Assembly (NCBI GenBank): GCA_009602735.1 | Contig: WELA01013479.1 | Span: 304,320-368,319, forward strand | Reading direction: 5' to 3' | DNA length: 64,000 nt | Source of the DNA: Mesotaenium endlicherianum | Lineage: Eukaryota > Streptophyta > Zygnematophyceae > Zygnematales > Mesotaeniaceae | In this document: in pieces, positions 23,101 through 32,529 of the stretch | How the letters are laid out: each line of letters starts with the position of its first letter | Position numbering within the stretch: position 1 is the first letter of the stretch | Notes under the pieces: model-generated | What the model was told of the DNA's origin: nothing | What the model saw: only the letters and a program-made list of their open reading frames with translations | Database searches by the model: none | Position numbers and translations under genes: made by a program

Positions 23101-23240
23101 ACATTGCGCTGGACCTCAAGGCGAAGGAGCGCGTGATGGCGCTGATGACGCACCCCGACCCCGAGGTGCAGAAGCACGCGCTGGTGGCCGTGCAGAAGCT
23201 GCTGCTCAGCGCCAAGTACGCCAGCTACATCCAGGCGTAA
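17102..23240 (+). CDS. VHA-H: V-type proton ATPase subunit H (Vma13/VHA-H)
   Basis: Subunit H belongs to the cytosolic V1 sector and is needed for ATP-driven proton pumping and for silencing free V1. Exons: 17108-17233 ([20 protein letters not shown]), 17409-17511 ([20 protein letters not shown]), 17751-17823 ([18 protein letters not shown]), 18118-18183 ([16 protein letters not shown]), about 18869-18991 (Ala/Ser/Thr linker, then [11 protein letters not shown]), 19226-19387 ([32 protein letters not shown]), 19764-19889 ([20 protein letters not shown]), 21284-21409 ([17 protein letters not shown]), 21965-22144 ([17 protein letters not shown]) and 22992-23240 ([20 protein letters not shown] to the stop). 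Most phases were checked and agree. The protein aligns end to end with plant VHA-H. The ATG at 17102 gives [10 protein letters not shown] and could be the start; alternatively CAG at 17105 is an acceptor and a short first exon lies upstream. The middle exons appear twice because of an assembly duplication. Confidence 0.94.
18530..18900 (+). repeat. CAGCATCTGCATC-type repeat running from a V-ATPase H intron into the next exon
   Basis: Imperfect units of CAGCATCTGCATCAGCA are dense at 18585-18810. Related units (GCATCTGGTGCTGCATCTGC) form the start of the exon at about 18869. That part of the exon codes for the Ala/Ser/Thr-rich linker absent from plant and animal subunit H, so the linker probably arose from this repeat. 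Confidence 0.65.
18887..19911 (+). repeat. First copy of a 1025-bp direct duplication, probable assembly artefact
   Basis: Appears identical to 19913-20937 (offset 1026), with an isolated N at 19912 exactly at the junction. It contains three V-ATPase H exons, which in every known homologue are present once. The two copies match even in poly-C, poly-G and CCCCT repeats, which argues against an old duplication. Confidence 0.88.
19913..20937 (+). repeat. Second copy of the 1025-bp direct duplication
   Basis: Exons equivalent to those listed for the gene lie at 20252-20413 and 20790-20915. Sequence continues uninterrupted to the exon at 21284, so this copy is the one physically joined to the 3' half of the gene. 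Confidence 0.88.
22905..23020 (+). repeat. Splice-acceptor echo before the last V-ATPase H exon, 79-bp offset
   Basis: The true junction is GAGCAG then GTGCTGAGGGTGCTGGTGAC at 22992. A copy, AAGCAG then GTGCTGAGACTGCTGGTCAC, lies at 22913. Both are preceded by a TGCTGCTGCTG tract. The decoy would read in frame for 26 codons, then meet TGA just past the true junction, so its use would truncate the protein. Confidence 0.8.
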
Positions 23241-24428
23241 TGCGTATCACGCCTGTCTGCCCCTTGTGGCACATCCAACCGCAGCGCACGGTTGAAGTTT
23301 CGAGTCTGATGGCTCTTGGATTTTCGGTCCTTATGCGTTTGGCCCTCGTCCAGGCGTGGCGCACGTGCGCGCGCCTGTACCTCTTGTGTTTGACCCTCTT
23401 TGGCCCTAAAATGAGTGTCCCACGTAAGCGTGGTGCGACTCCCGAGGGCTTTACGTGCTGTCCGGGTTGACTGGTGGGATCGCTCCCAAGTTCCAGGTTG
23501 CTCAGTCTGATGACTCTGGAGGGAATTCATACTATGCTTCCTCCTCTTGACTGAAAGATCCAGAAGAGCCAAAAGGGTGGCTTGCTTCCTAGTATGCGGT
23601 GGTAGAAAAGCCAACACATGCAATACTCAGCTGTAGTCTACGGAAGATGTAATAGAATGAAACGAGAAAGAACACTTGAACCAATGTAAGTGCATGTATT
23701 TGATGCCTTTATCAATGTAGGAGGACTGGCATTGGTATAGCTTTTATATCTTACAACGTACTGATTGTGTTTCCTCATGTTTCGAGGAAAGTAAACCTCT
23801 CTTGGTAGTTGCGAAGTTTTAATAAAAGGTTCAAACTATCAGCTCTGTCTTTGAGGCACATAATATATGGCGTTCCGTCATGACGCAGCGCTGTTTTGTT
23901 GACAGCACATACAGTCCAGGTTGTTACCTCTTAATTTGTGGTAATCTGACTTCGTAACTTGCGCTCTAGCTGCACTGTGGGAAAGGGTCTGCCTGGAGAT
24001 GTGTTAAGAGTTCGTTGAAGCATGCTCGGGAATACACAAGCAAGCTACTGTGCACTTGCGCAACTTTTCCGCATACCCCCTCCCCATCCACGCAAGCATA
24101 TGCAGCTAGAGCAGTTTTAGTCAGGTGGACTTCCACAGTAGAGCAGTGAATTGAACAACTGCTCGTAGTAAACTGCCAAGCTGATTCCTGCATGAACTTC
24201 TCGAGAGTTGGCCGGATGACAGCTAGTTGTTTCTCAATCCACACTCTTTGCGTGCTTGTGCCTCTTACAAAGAACATATACAAACTGACAACATTACGCA
24301 CCCTGGTTCCTAAGTGGCACCAGACTAAATGCACGACACCCAAGCATTTCGAGAGTTATACTGCAAGGCTCTCAAGACAGGGAAAAAATAACATTAACAT
24401 GAATGCCAGACAAGCTGATACTTTGGTT
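23241..24428. other. Convergent intergenic region between V-ATPase H and PSA3
   Basis: Holds the 3' ends of two genes transcribed towards each other. An AATAAA-like string occurs near 23820. Green algae usually use a TGTAA polyadenylation signal, and I could not assign one. Nothing else recognised. Confidence 0.5.
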
Positions 24429-26566
24429 TCAACTTTGGACTGCGCCTAAGGAATCAGAGTCCAGGGTTGGAGTATCGTCGGCAGGCTGTTGCAACTGCGC
24501 AATGACCTCAGCTAAAAACTCTTTCTGGACGGAGGGGAAGACGGCCCCCATGATAGACGTCAGATCTGCGGCATCCTCCTGATTGGAGACCTGCAGCGTT
24601 CCAAGGCAGCAGGTGCACACGGCTTCTAGAGCCTTCTGACACCGGAGCTCGATGGGCACGTCTATGGTCTTCGACTTCCTCTGCACATCACACGCCACCA
24701 AGGGGAGCACCGCAAGCAGTTGAGGCACTCGACAGACAGCGGGTGGTAAAGGGAGGCGTAGTGCTTGAATTTGACATGCTTAAATTCAGAGGCCCCCATA
24801 GTATGCTCGGAGCCGATGCAGCATGAAGTCGAACGCTTTACAGCTCTGCATGCCATGTGTGTCAACGAGGACATGGGAAGCCTTTCCGTCAAACGTGCAG
24901 AGTCCATATGACTTCAGAGAATGCACAAGGCAGCTGCAGGCTGAACTGGGAGCACTTTGCATGTGTACACCAGCCATTGATGTGGGTTCACGTCGGTGCA
25001 CCCTTGATGTGGGCCAACAAGGCAACAAGCAGCATCATATCAGGGAGCTCGCATTTCCAAAACAGGGTGCGCAGCACAAATTTGATAAGGGGGGGGCCAA
25101 TATATTGGAACAAGCAAGTCCTTGGCATGTCCTAAGCAAGTTCTTGGCAAGTTCTTGGCAAGTCCTTGGCAAGTCCTTGGAATAAATTTCCATCATATTG
25201 ATACAGAGGGAGCTGGCGCGTTAAGAGTGAGTGCCTCCTGAAGCTCCTGCCATCAGCAAGTGGTACGACTGAGAAGGAGCACCAACCTTCCAAGCCTCTT
25301 CCAGCAGCTGGTCAAATGTCTCCAGCTCGTACTCCATGTCGCCCGACACTCGCAGGCGGCGTGCGCTGAGCATGAGCTGCTCGCTCTTCACGAGGCCGGC
25401 TCCGACGGCTGCTATCCAGCACATGAAGAACAGCTGGGCCGACTTCGCTGGCTGCACGTTTTGCCACCGCGCATCTCCTCAGAGGTATAACAAGAAGCAT
25501 GCTGTGCTATATCGCAACTGCTGAAGAGATATGCTCTGAACGCCAATGAGGTAATTCAAACTGTCAACGAGATTTAACCCAAATGCTTAAGAGACATAAG
25601 CGGAGTGCTGAAGAGATACAAAACAAATGCTTCACAACCCGCGGCGTTTGAGTGTCTTCCTAATGGCACTTAGCCTCTTTCATCACTTCACCTACACAAA
25701 CTCTGTCGGCATGCATAGGGCAATGGAAGGTGCATGACATGTTCCTAAAGCACCGCATATCAAGTACCTACTAGCCTTTCAAACCATGTCAAACCTGTGG
25801 TTGTGCTTCCCAAAGCTCACGGTCTAAAAAAACTTCTCTTACATGTATGACATGACTTTCTATAGGTGTGAGAGCAGAAAGTTGTATCAGGCATGGTCAA
25901 AAAGGAGCAAACAAGTCTCAGAGGATGATGAATCCTAGTACTGGCGATGCACGCGCTCTCACTTGGCTCATACTACTTGAGGCCCTCTTGCTAAAGCGTG
26001 AGTACAAATTTCACTTAACACCCTTGCGCACTGCCCTCGTCCTTGCGAATGCACCTCTTGTTCTTTGCATTTGAGCGAGTGAACATGTATGCAGCAGCTT
26101 TGCAGAGGTACTGGTGTGGAAGCTGGATTTACGAGCCGCTTGGAACATGGTGTCTCATAGGAAGAAGAAAGAATACCTTGCCGTTACGAGCAGAGAAATT
26201 GGTTAGGGCCCGGGCAGAGTCTCCTGTTAAGTTCTTTTGCACCCTGGTACAAAATTCTGCATAGCGGAGCCTGTCACCTCCGACACCTCCTTCGTCAGTC
26301 AGAAGACGTGACAACAGGCCCACGATAGGTAAGCCACCCTGCAGCTTGCCAAAGAAAGCGCCAAGTGGTCCATCTTTTTTCTCCAGGTAAGCAACTATAT
26401 GATTACTTGCACTACTCCGTCTGGCTGTAGGCATAGAGGCCTGAAGCAGGCATCTTTCTGTCCTAGCTCCGAAGAACCTGCTCTGCAATGCATCTGTATG
26501 TTTCTCGCAAGACTTGTGAGCTACAACACAGCTTCTCAAAACACAAGATTCTAACAATGCTGCCAT
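24429..26566 (-). CDS. PSA3: PSA3-like photosystem I assembly factor, chloroplast-targeted
   Basis: Three phase-0 exons, 26566-26177, 25451-25287 and 24680-24429, give about 268 residues. Conserved blocks are GGLPIVGLLSRLLTDEGGVG and YAEFCTRVQKN in exon 1, FFMCWIAAVGAGLVKSEQL with SARRLRVSGDMEYELETFDQ in exon 2, and VPIELRCQKALEAVCTCC with GAVFPSVQKEFLAEVI in exon 3. From memory these match, in order and spacing, the Arabidopsis protein PSA3, reported to work with PYG7 in assembling photosystem I on the stromal face of thylakoids. The first 50 or so residues (many Ser, Arg and Ala, few acidic) look like a chloroplast transit peptide. The start is a genuine ATG and no upstream exon is needed. 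The assignment rests on recalled sequence similarity, so the family is firmer than the exact role. Confidence 0.77.
25115..25185 (+). repeat. 14-bp tandem repeat in PSA3 intron 2
   Basis: About five units of the type TTGGCAAGTCC(T/C) in tandem. The neighbouring intron sequence is not repetitive. Confidence 0.8.
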
Positions 26567-27575
26567 GACAAGAGTCTGAAACTTCCAACGAGACTGTAAC
26601 AGGTATTAAGCTTGTTATTGAAAAGAAAACGACCGGCAACTTTGCGAGGGCAGCTTAAGCAGCATATATATCACTTTTGCAGCATGCAATACAGTGACCT
26701 CCGGGGAAGTTTTTGGCGCTTCCATGAGACCCCCAATAAGATTCCAGTCGAGGAACCGGCACGCCTGGAAGTTTGGAAGCCCGAAGATATTTTCAGTTCC
26801 AATAAACAACGATATTCATATGCGGTACATCTCAAACCGTCGAACAGCAGTGAACAACTTTGACACCGTAGAACATGTCGCCATCAAGCTGTCGACGACG
26901 TTCTCAGCGGTCGTTCCATTAACCGCTTATGGATGGCCAATTGGACGCCCGGTCGGTTTGAAGCATACTACTATACTGCACAGGGGCATGTCTAGCACAC
27001 AAATCTCTTTATTTTACAATAAGAGTACGTATTCACTGTGTCTGTGTAAGATGTACAATTGTTAGGAGATAGATCATACGAAGTCGCTGTAGATGACTAT
27101 GCGAAGCTCAAATATGTCCGAGAGCTGTTCCAATTAAGAAGTCACTTATTCTTTGTGTAGCTTAGAAACCTTTTCGCAGAAACTGACGTGGCGAAATGGT
27201 GCAGCAACACGTGATGAGGCTTGCAACAAGAAATCAAAGGCAGCTCGTTATAATGTCATTATGTATAAGCATATGGCTTTTTCCTGTCAGTGCTTACAAT
27301 CACGGAGACTTTGTGCCTATGGCGAGAAAAGGCCAGTTCCACGGGGTGAGTGGAAGGAAATCGCTGAGCTGATGTGCAGCAAAGTGGAAAGATGATGATC
27401 TTGATTGAGTGCCGATCATGGCCTTGAAGGTTGCAGGAGATGTTCAATGGCAGGGTGCATGCACTGTGACTTGGAGCTCTGCTTGAGGTCTTGCCCGTCT
27501 CGCCCGTCAAACGGTGCGAGCCAGTCAGTTGTACCTGCATTTCCTAGCATCTAAGTCGGGCTTTGTGGGCGGCAG
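26567..27575. promoter_or_regulatory. Divergent intergenic region upstream of PSA3
   Basis: About 1 kb of AT-rich sequence between the PSA3 start codon and the first recognised exon of the unknown plus-strand gene. It must contain the PSA3 promoter and possibly upstream exons of the other gene. No element can be placed with confidence. Confidence 0.45.
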
Positions 27576-30500
27576 ATGAGGACCCACTGGCACGATGTGC
27601 TTGGCCGCCACTGCCCTCGCTACGGGATCAATAGGGAGGTATGAGCCCTCCCCGTTTGATGATGACTACATTTAAAATACTTTCTTTGGTTTTGCAATTA
27701 CATCCGCTAACAGAGGACATATGCGCCTGGTTCCTGAACTCCCACTCGGCACTTTCATTGTCGATCTGAGGTGGCAATGACCACATGAGAGCTACGATCC
27801 TGACCCTTGATCAACCCTGCTGCTTTCACACGGTCGCAGGCCGTGATCCCCGTCCCACGACCCGTCGGTTTCACAAAAGACGACAGCTACAAGCTGTGAG
27901 CAATTCTTCCCCCTTTAGCCATGCCCAAACACTGCCTTCTATCGATAGCTGCACACTCTACCCCTGTGAGCACTTCTCCCCCTTTAATCCATGCTCACTC
28001 TACTCCTGTGAGCACTTCTTTTCTTTTTAACTCACGCCGAATTGCTGCCTTCTACATATAGCTGCACACTCTACCCCCATGAACACTTCTCCCTTTGTTG
28101 ATCCATGCCCCATGCTGCCTATCATTGATAGCTGCACAATCTGCCCCTGTGAGCCCTTCTCCTCTTGACACATGGCCCCCGCTCAAACGGCACTACCTGG
28201 TGGCTGCGCACCCTTCTGCGTCGATGGCTGCGCTGTCAAGTGAGTGCTCTTGTGTCGAGGTCTACAGGTCTGAGATGGGCAGACCATTCAGAAATCTGCG
28301 AGGAGTTTAATGAGTGCTAGTACTGTAGCCTCCAGAATCGGGGGGATGGGCAAAACACAACTAAAAAAACTTCAAAGTCTTTTGCTCCCATGGAGCACGG
28401 CGCTGTATGGTCCAGCGGAAGCGGCAGGTGAAGCACTCATTGCATATTTCTTGGCCTTACACGTTCGAACAGGAATACCAAAGCGATGGGTTTGTCCTTG
28501 ATTCTTTCTTTCTCTCTTTCTCCCTTTCTTCCTTTCTTTCTTCCTTTCTGACCTTGCCTCATATGGCTGCCAGCTCGAGTAGCCGATGGTGTCCGAGAAG
28601 TTCTCGAATGATCTGAAGAGTTTCTTAGAACATTTCCGAAGAAGTGCGAGAAGATATAAGCACATCGTGCAGCTTTCCCAGCTGGGTTTTGACTGGCATG
28701 TTGAGGTTCCTTGCGTGCGTGCGTGTGCGTGTGCGTGTGTGCGCGTGCGTGCGCGCTAATGCTTGGAGCAGCTCGCTGTCGTTCGGAAGGGAACGGTACA
28801 CGACGCCATGGCTGTTTGTCGTGAGCTCCAAGAAGCTCGAGGTGCCCCTCATCGACGTCGCTCTGGTGCGTAATCTTCCGAACGTGCCGTCCTCCCAGCT
28901 CCATGCACGTCAACCACCCGTGCCGCCGGCCCGCCCGTCCAGCTCCTTTCGCACGTCAGTCACCTGTGCCGCCCACCTGGTGCCCTGCATGCGTCAGCCC
29001 CCTCTCGGGTCTCTGGCGAGCCTCCATGGCGAACACCCATCGGCCGCGCTTTGCTGTCAAGCCTGAGCCGGGAGTGGAACATTGCAAGATCCCTAAACCC
29101 CTCACCCTACACCCGAAACCCAAAATCCGAAACCTGAAGCATTATACATGTGGGTGGTGGCTGCGATGGTGGCGGTGGTGGCGGTGGCGGTGGCGGTGGT
29201 GGTGGCGGTGGGGGTGGTGGCGGCGGCGGAGGGCAGACTCACTTTGCGGGGGAGCTGAGAGGAGTGCGCGCCAAAGTAATTCCCATGAGCCCCGACTGTG
29301 AGTCCTTTTGCTCTCCTCCCTACCTCCCTCCCCGGCCCCCTTCCCCCCTCCCTCNNNNNNNNNNNNNNNNNNNNNNNNNNNNNNNNNNNCCCCCTGTCCT
29401 CCTCTTCTCTCCCCTCCCCTCCCATCCTCTCCCATCTTCTTCCCCCAGTTTTACGCAATCTTCTCTCGTATTCCTTGCACTCTGCTCATCGGTTGTTCTC
29501 CGCTGCACGTGGGAAGAGGCCAGCGATCCGAGTCTTAAAAGCAAGGGGGGAGCGAGATGCTCTGATGTATGAACCTGAAGCATGGGGCGTGTGCCTGCGT
29601 GGGCGGGGGGCGCGTGCATGGGCGTGGGCGTGGGGGCGCGTGCGTGGGGCGTGGGTGTGCGTGTTGGGTGTGGGCGGTGCTGCTGCGGGACGGCCGCGTG
29701 CGCATGCGTGCTGTGCGTGCAGACATGGAGAGGCACAAGGAGATGGTGGAGCAGTTCTACAACGCCACCCACTGGCCCAAGAACGTCCTCGTCCGCTACA
29801 CCTGGTGGGCCCCCTCTCCCCGTCTCTTTGCCAGTCTGCACCTGTCTTCTTTTCACCAAGCCACACCCCCCCCCTCCCCCCTTTCCCTCTCCCAATCTGC
29901 CGGGTGCTTTCCTTGCTCTTTCCCCGTCTCTGCTCAGGCACCGCCAGGTCCGTTCAGAGACACATGCCTGTCCCCTCTCTTAGGGGGGTACGCGTGCCTA
30001 GGCTACAAAATAAATGAATGTGCCACGTGTCGGTGCTCAGGCGCATGCCTGGCCCTCTTTTAGGCGCTTACGACGCGCCTATGGCTATGTGTGGCGTACC
30101 CAGTTGTGTGTTGGCACCCGACCCTTTGATCGCGGAAGCGTTGTTAATGGGAGTAAAGGGTTGCAGGGTGACGACGTCGACGGAAAGTGACCTAGGTCGG
30201 GATGGACCATGGAGCTGTCATTGATCGGAGGAGAGTAGATGGGGGAACAATGACGACGACAATAACACGGGCCCCGACCGAGCGTGAACGCGTCGTTAAT
30301 CAGAGCAGAGCGTGTAGGGTAACAACGACGAGAGCAACACGGAGCCCGGCCAACAGCGAATGCGTGTCGTTAATCAGGGAGCAGAGCGTGCAGGGTCTCG
30401 ACGGCGACAGCGACACGCGGCCCGATCGACCACGAAATGCGTCGTCAGTCAGAGCAGAGCAGGGGCATGTAGGGGTCCTCGATGACGACATTGGCATGGG

Positions 30501-31291
30501 GCCGAGCACGAAAGTGTCGTTAAGCGGAGTAGGGAGTCGCATGTAGGGTTCCGCCGACGATGGCGGCAGATGGCGACGCATGCTGATGCCGTTGCACCAA
30601 ATCTGAATGAGTGGAGTCGGTGCGGCATGGGGAGGGGGGGTGGGTGTGGAGGGAGCAGGGTGGAGCACACGGAGGTGGACGTCACCACAGGCCTCTTTGT
30701 CCTCTTCGGCTCCGGTAAGTGCAAGGCTGCTGGCGCATGCACTTGCACCTGCACCTGTACCTGCACCTAGCTGCCCTGTTTTCTGACATGCGCAAGGCTG
30801 CTGACATCTGCACCCGCGCCTGTACCTGCACCTGCACCTGCACCTAGCTGCCCTGTTCTCTGACGTGCGCAAAGCTGCTGGTGCATGCCCCCGCACCTGC
30901 ACCTAGCGACCCTGTACTCTGTATGCCCGGGGGTCGAGGTTTTTGGTTGGGTTTCGGGTGCAGTACGTGCCATGCGTGCTGTGCATGTGGTGCGTGACGT
31001 ACGTACCTGTAAGTATGCGAAGTGCTCGTGAAGTGCGTGTGAAGTACGTTTGAAGTACGCGTGAAGTACATCTGAAGTACGTGTGAAGTACGTGCAGTAC
31101 GTGCACGTTCTCTGTGTATGATTGTCACGGTTTCCTCACGTCGCAGACAATTACGGAACTGAACTGAGAGGGGAAACGGAGGGGGGGGGGGAGGGGGGAG
31201 GGAATTTGTCAAACGAGGGGTTGACAGCTGTCGCGCTTACGACCACAATCGCCATCTACATCCTGCAGTCCTCCAAAGACAAGCTCGCCAA
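27576..31291 (+). CDS. Unrecognised multi-exon gene, possible C-terminal membrane anchor
   Basis: A series of plus-strand segments with good splice sites suggests one gene: 27576-27638 (MRTHWHDVLGRHCPRYGINR), 27840-27895 in the same frame (AVIPVPRPVGFTKDDSYK), about 28593-28682 (FLEHFRRSARRYKHIVQL), about 28773-28864 (ERYTTPWLFVVSSKKLEVPL), about 29235-29300 (THFAGELRGVRAKVIPMSPD), about 29722-29804 (EMVEQFYNATHWPKNVLV), about 30660-30714 (TEVDVTTGLFVLFGSG) and about 31227-31291 (ALTTTIAIYILQSSKDKLAK). Exons 1 and 2 join in phase 0. The last two join to give a hydrophobic stretch of about 20 residues followed by a charged tail, as in a tail-anchored protein. I do not recognise the family. It could be two genes, and exon edges after exon 2 are approximate. 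The introns are crowded with minisatellites, and a short N gap lies at 29355-29389. Confidence 0.45.
27885..28175 (+). repeat. Splice-donor echo array, about 70-bp unit, five copies
   Basis: The exon end and donor AGCTACAAGCT|GTGAGCAATTCTTCC at 27896 is followed by copies of the type CTGTGAGCACTTCTCCCCC with donor-like GTGAG at 27966, 28008 and 28149, and a degraded one near 28079. Between them recur TAGCTGCACACTCTACCCC, resembling the exon end, and TTTAATCCATGC. One unit is shortened to 42 bases; the other steps are 70-71. Confidence 0.78.
28900..29010 (+). repeat. Three-copy repeat, about 46-bp unit
   Basis: Units contain GTCCAGCTCC followed by GCACGTCAGTCACCTGTGCC or close variants, directly after the donor at about 28865. 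Confidence 0.65.
29150..29235 (+). repeat. GGTGGC minisatellite
   Basis: GGTGGCGGT-type repeats end in a polypurine run immediately before a GGGCAG acceptor. Confidence 0.8.
29355..29389. other. Assembly gap (N run)
   Basis: A 35-base N run within a C/T-rich tract. Confidence 0.95.
30141..30595 (+). repeat. 75-bp minisatellite, six units
   Basis: Units begin with GTCGTTAATCAGAGCAGAGC or variants at 30141, 30217, 30292, 30366, 30441 and 30516, a very regular 74-76-base period. Each also contains a GACGACAGCAACACGG-like part and a GACCGAGC part. The units have diverged by roughly a fifth to a third from one another by eye. It lies in an intron of the unrecognised gene. Confidence 0.85.
30720..30915 (+). 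repeat. About 70-bp minisatellite, three units, starting at a splice donor
   Basis: Units start GCAAGGCTGCTGGCGCATGC (30720), GCAAGGCTGCTGACATC (30791) and GCAAAGCTGCTGGTGCATGC (30868), and contain CACCTGCACCTAGCTGCCCT. The first unit begins five or six bases inside the donor GTAAGTGCAAGG of the exon ending near 30714. Confidence 0.75.
31000..31105 (+). repeat. 11-bp minisatellite GTGAAGTACGT
   Basis: About eight tandem units with single-base changes, in the intron before the exon at about 31227. Confidence 0.85.
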
Positions 31292-32528
31292 GTAAGTGTG
31301 CTCTTGGCTGCCGCTTTTTGGACACTTGGCGCAACCTGATGGCTGTTGGTAGGCAACCTCATTTGCTACTGTTTTTTTCTTTGGGCATCTTGTGTTCTTC
31401 CGCCCTTCTTCATGTTAAATAGGCTGCTTATGTACCGTCCAAGCCGGTCCTTATGCTTGGGGGTAGCGTATGACGCAGTTGGTTTGGTATCAGTGATGAT
31501 GTGGTCACACATTCCCGTCTTCGCAAAGATTGGAATTGGACCATCTCGATAAGGTCTCCACTGCTTCATTGTTTGTTGTCTAAAAAGATACGTGTGTGAA
31601 GCGACCAACTGCTCTTTCATTTTGTGCGTGTGTGCCTTTTCGTTTTGCACATGGCAGGTTTGTGAATGAACAAGTTGTCGTGTCAGGGCCGGCTGGTGAG
31701 GTTGCAAAAATCGAGTGACATGTCAGCATATGATGAAGCATCCCTATTCGTCCCTCTTGTTCTTCTGTGTGGACACGGGCAAGTAGGCGACAATCCATTT
31801 CTGCTATTTGCGAAAATTAGTAAGTAGGATACAAAAGTTGGAGTTTCTAAATCAAGCGGATGCAAGCAGGCTCCTTCCTGGTTTGTGTGGTGTACAAGCC
31901 TATTCTCCAAGGCTAATGCTGCACTTATATAAATAGGAATAACCTAAGCTCTTAGTACACTCTCACCAGTCTTCAATCCTTCTCTCTATATACCAGCATT
32001 CTTGTAAGCAGGCGCGTGAGGGCTCATGTCTGACAGAGTTGGTGATTGTCCTGCGAGTCTTGCATAAAATGAAAATTTACAATTCAAGTGCATTCTGGCG
32101 TACATGAATGGGCTCTGAAGTCTTCTGCAATATTGCAAATCAAGAGTTGAAATCGAAGGTGTGAGAGAAAGCAAAAATCAACTTTGCTCACATGTTACTT
32201 TTATACCAACTATCCTGTATGTTATTACAACAAGCACACGGATTTGTGCTCAGTTGAATATTAGGTTCTTCATAATTGCCTGGCGTGCATCTCATCCTTT
32301 AGTGCAGCTGCATCTTCCAAACTCTAGCTAGCTGTGCGATGTGCAGTACGGGTCGACCGGCCTACTACTACTCGCGAACATCTGTAGACGAGTCCAGCTA
32401 CAGCCTTGATACGAGCAGTTTATGATACATACACACACACAGCTGTCGGAAAATTTGAATATATAACTGGCGAGTAAGATATTCTTGCACCACAGCTTCT
32501 TTCCCACCAAGACAACTCACATGAAGTA
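31257..32528 (+). repeat. First copy of a 1272-bp direct duplication, probable assembly artefact
   Basis: Appears identical to 32530-33801 (offset 1273), with an isolated N at 32529. The duplication starts in the middle of the exon encoding YILQSSKDKLAK and ends in AT-rich intergenic sequence. No gene is recognised in the AT-rich part. Confidence 0.88.
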
Positions 32529-32529
32529 N

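Noticed and set aside
30141-30595. CRISPR-like array because of the regular 75-bp spacing
   Set aside because: There is no constant repeat with variable spacers; whole units are related throughout, and the context is a eukaryotic intron.
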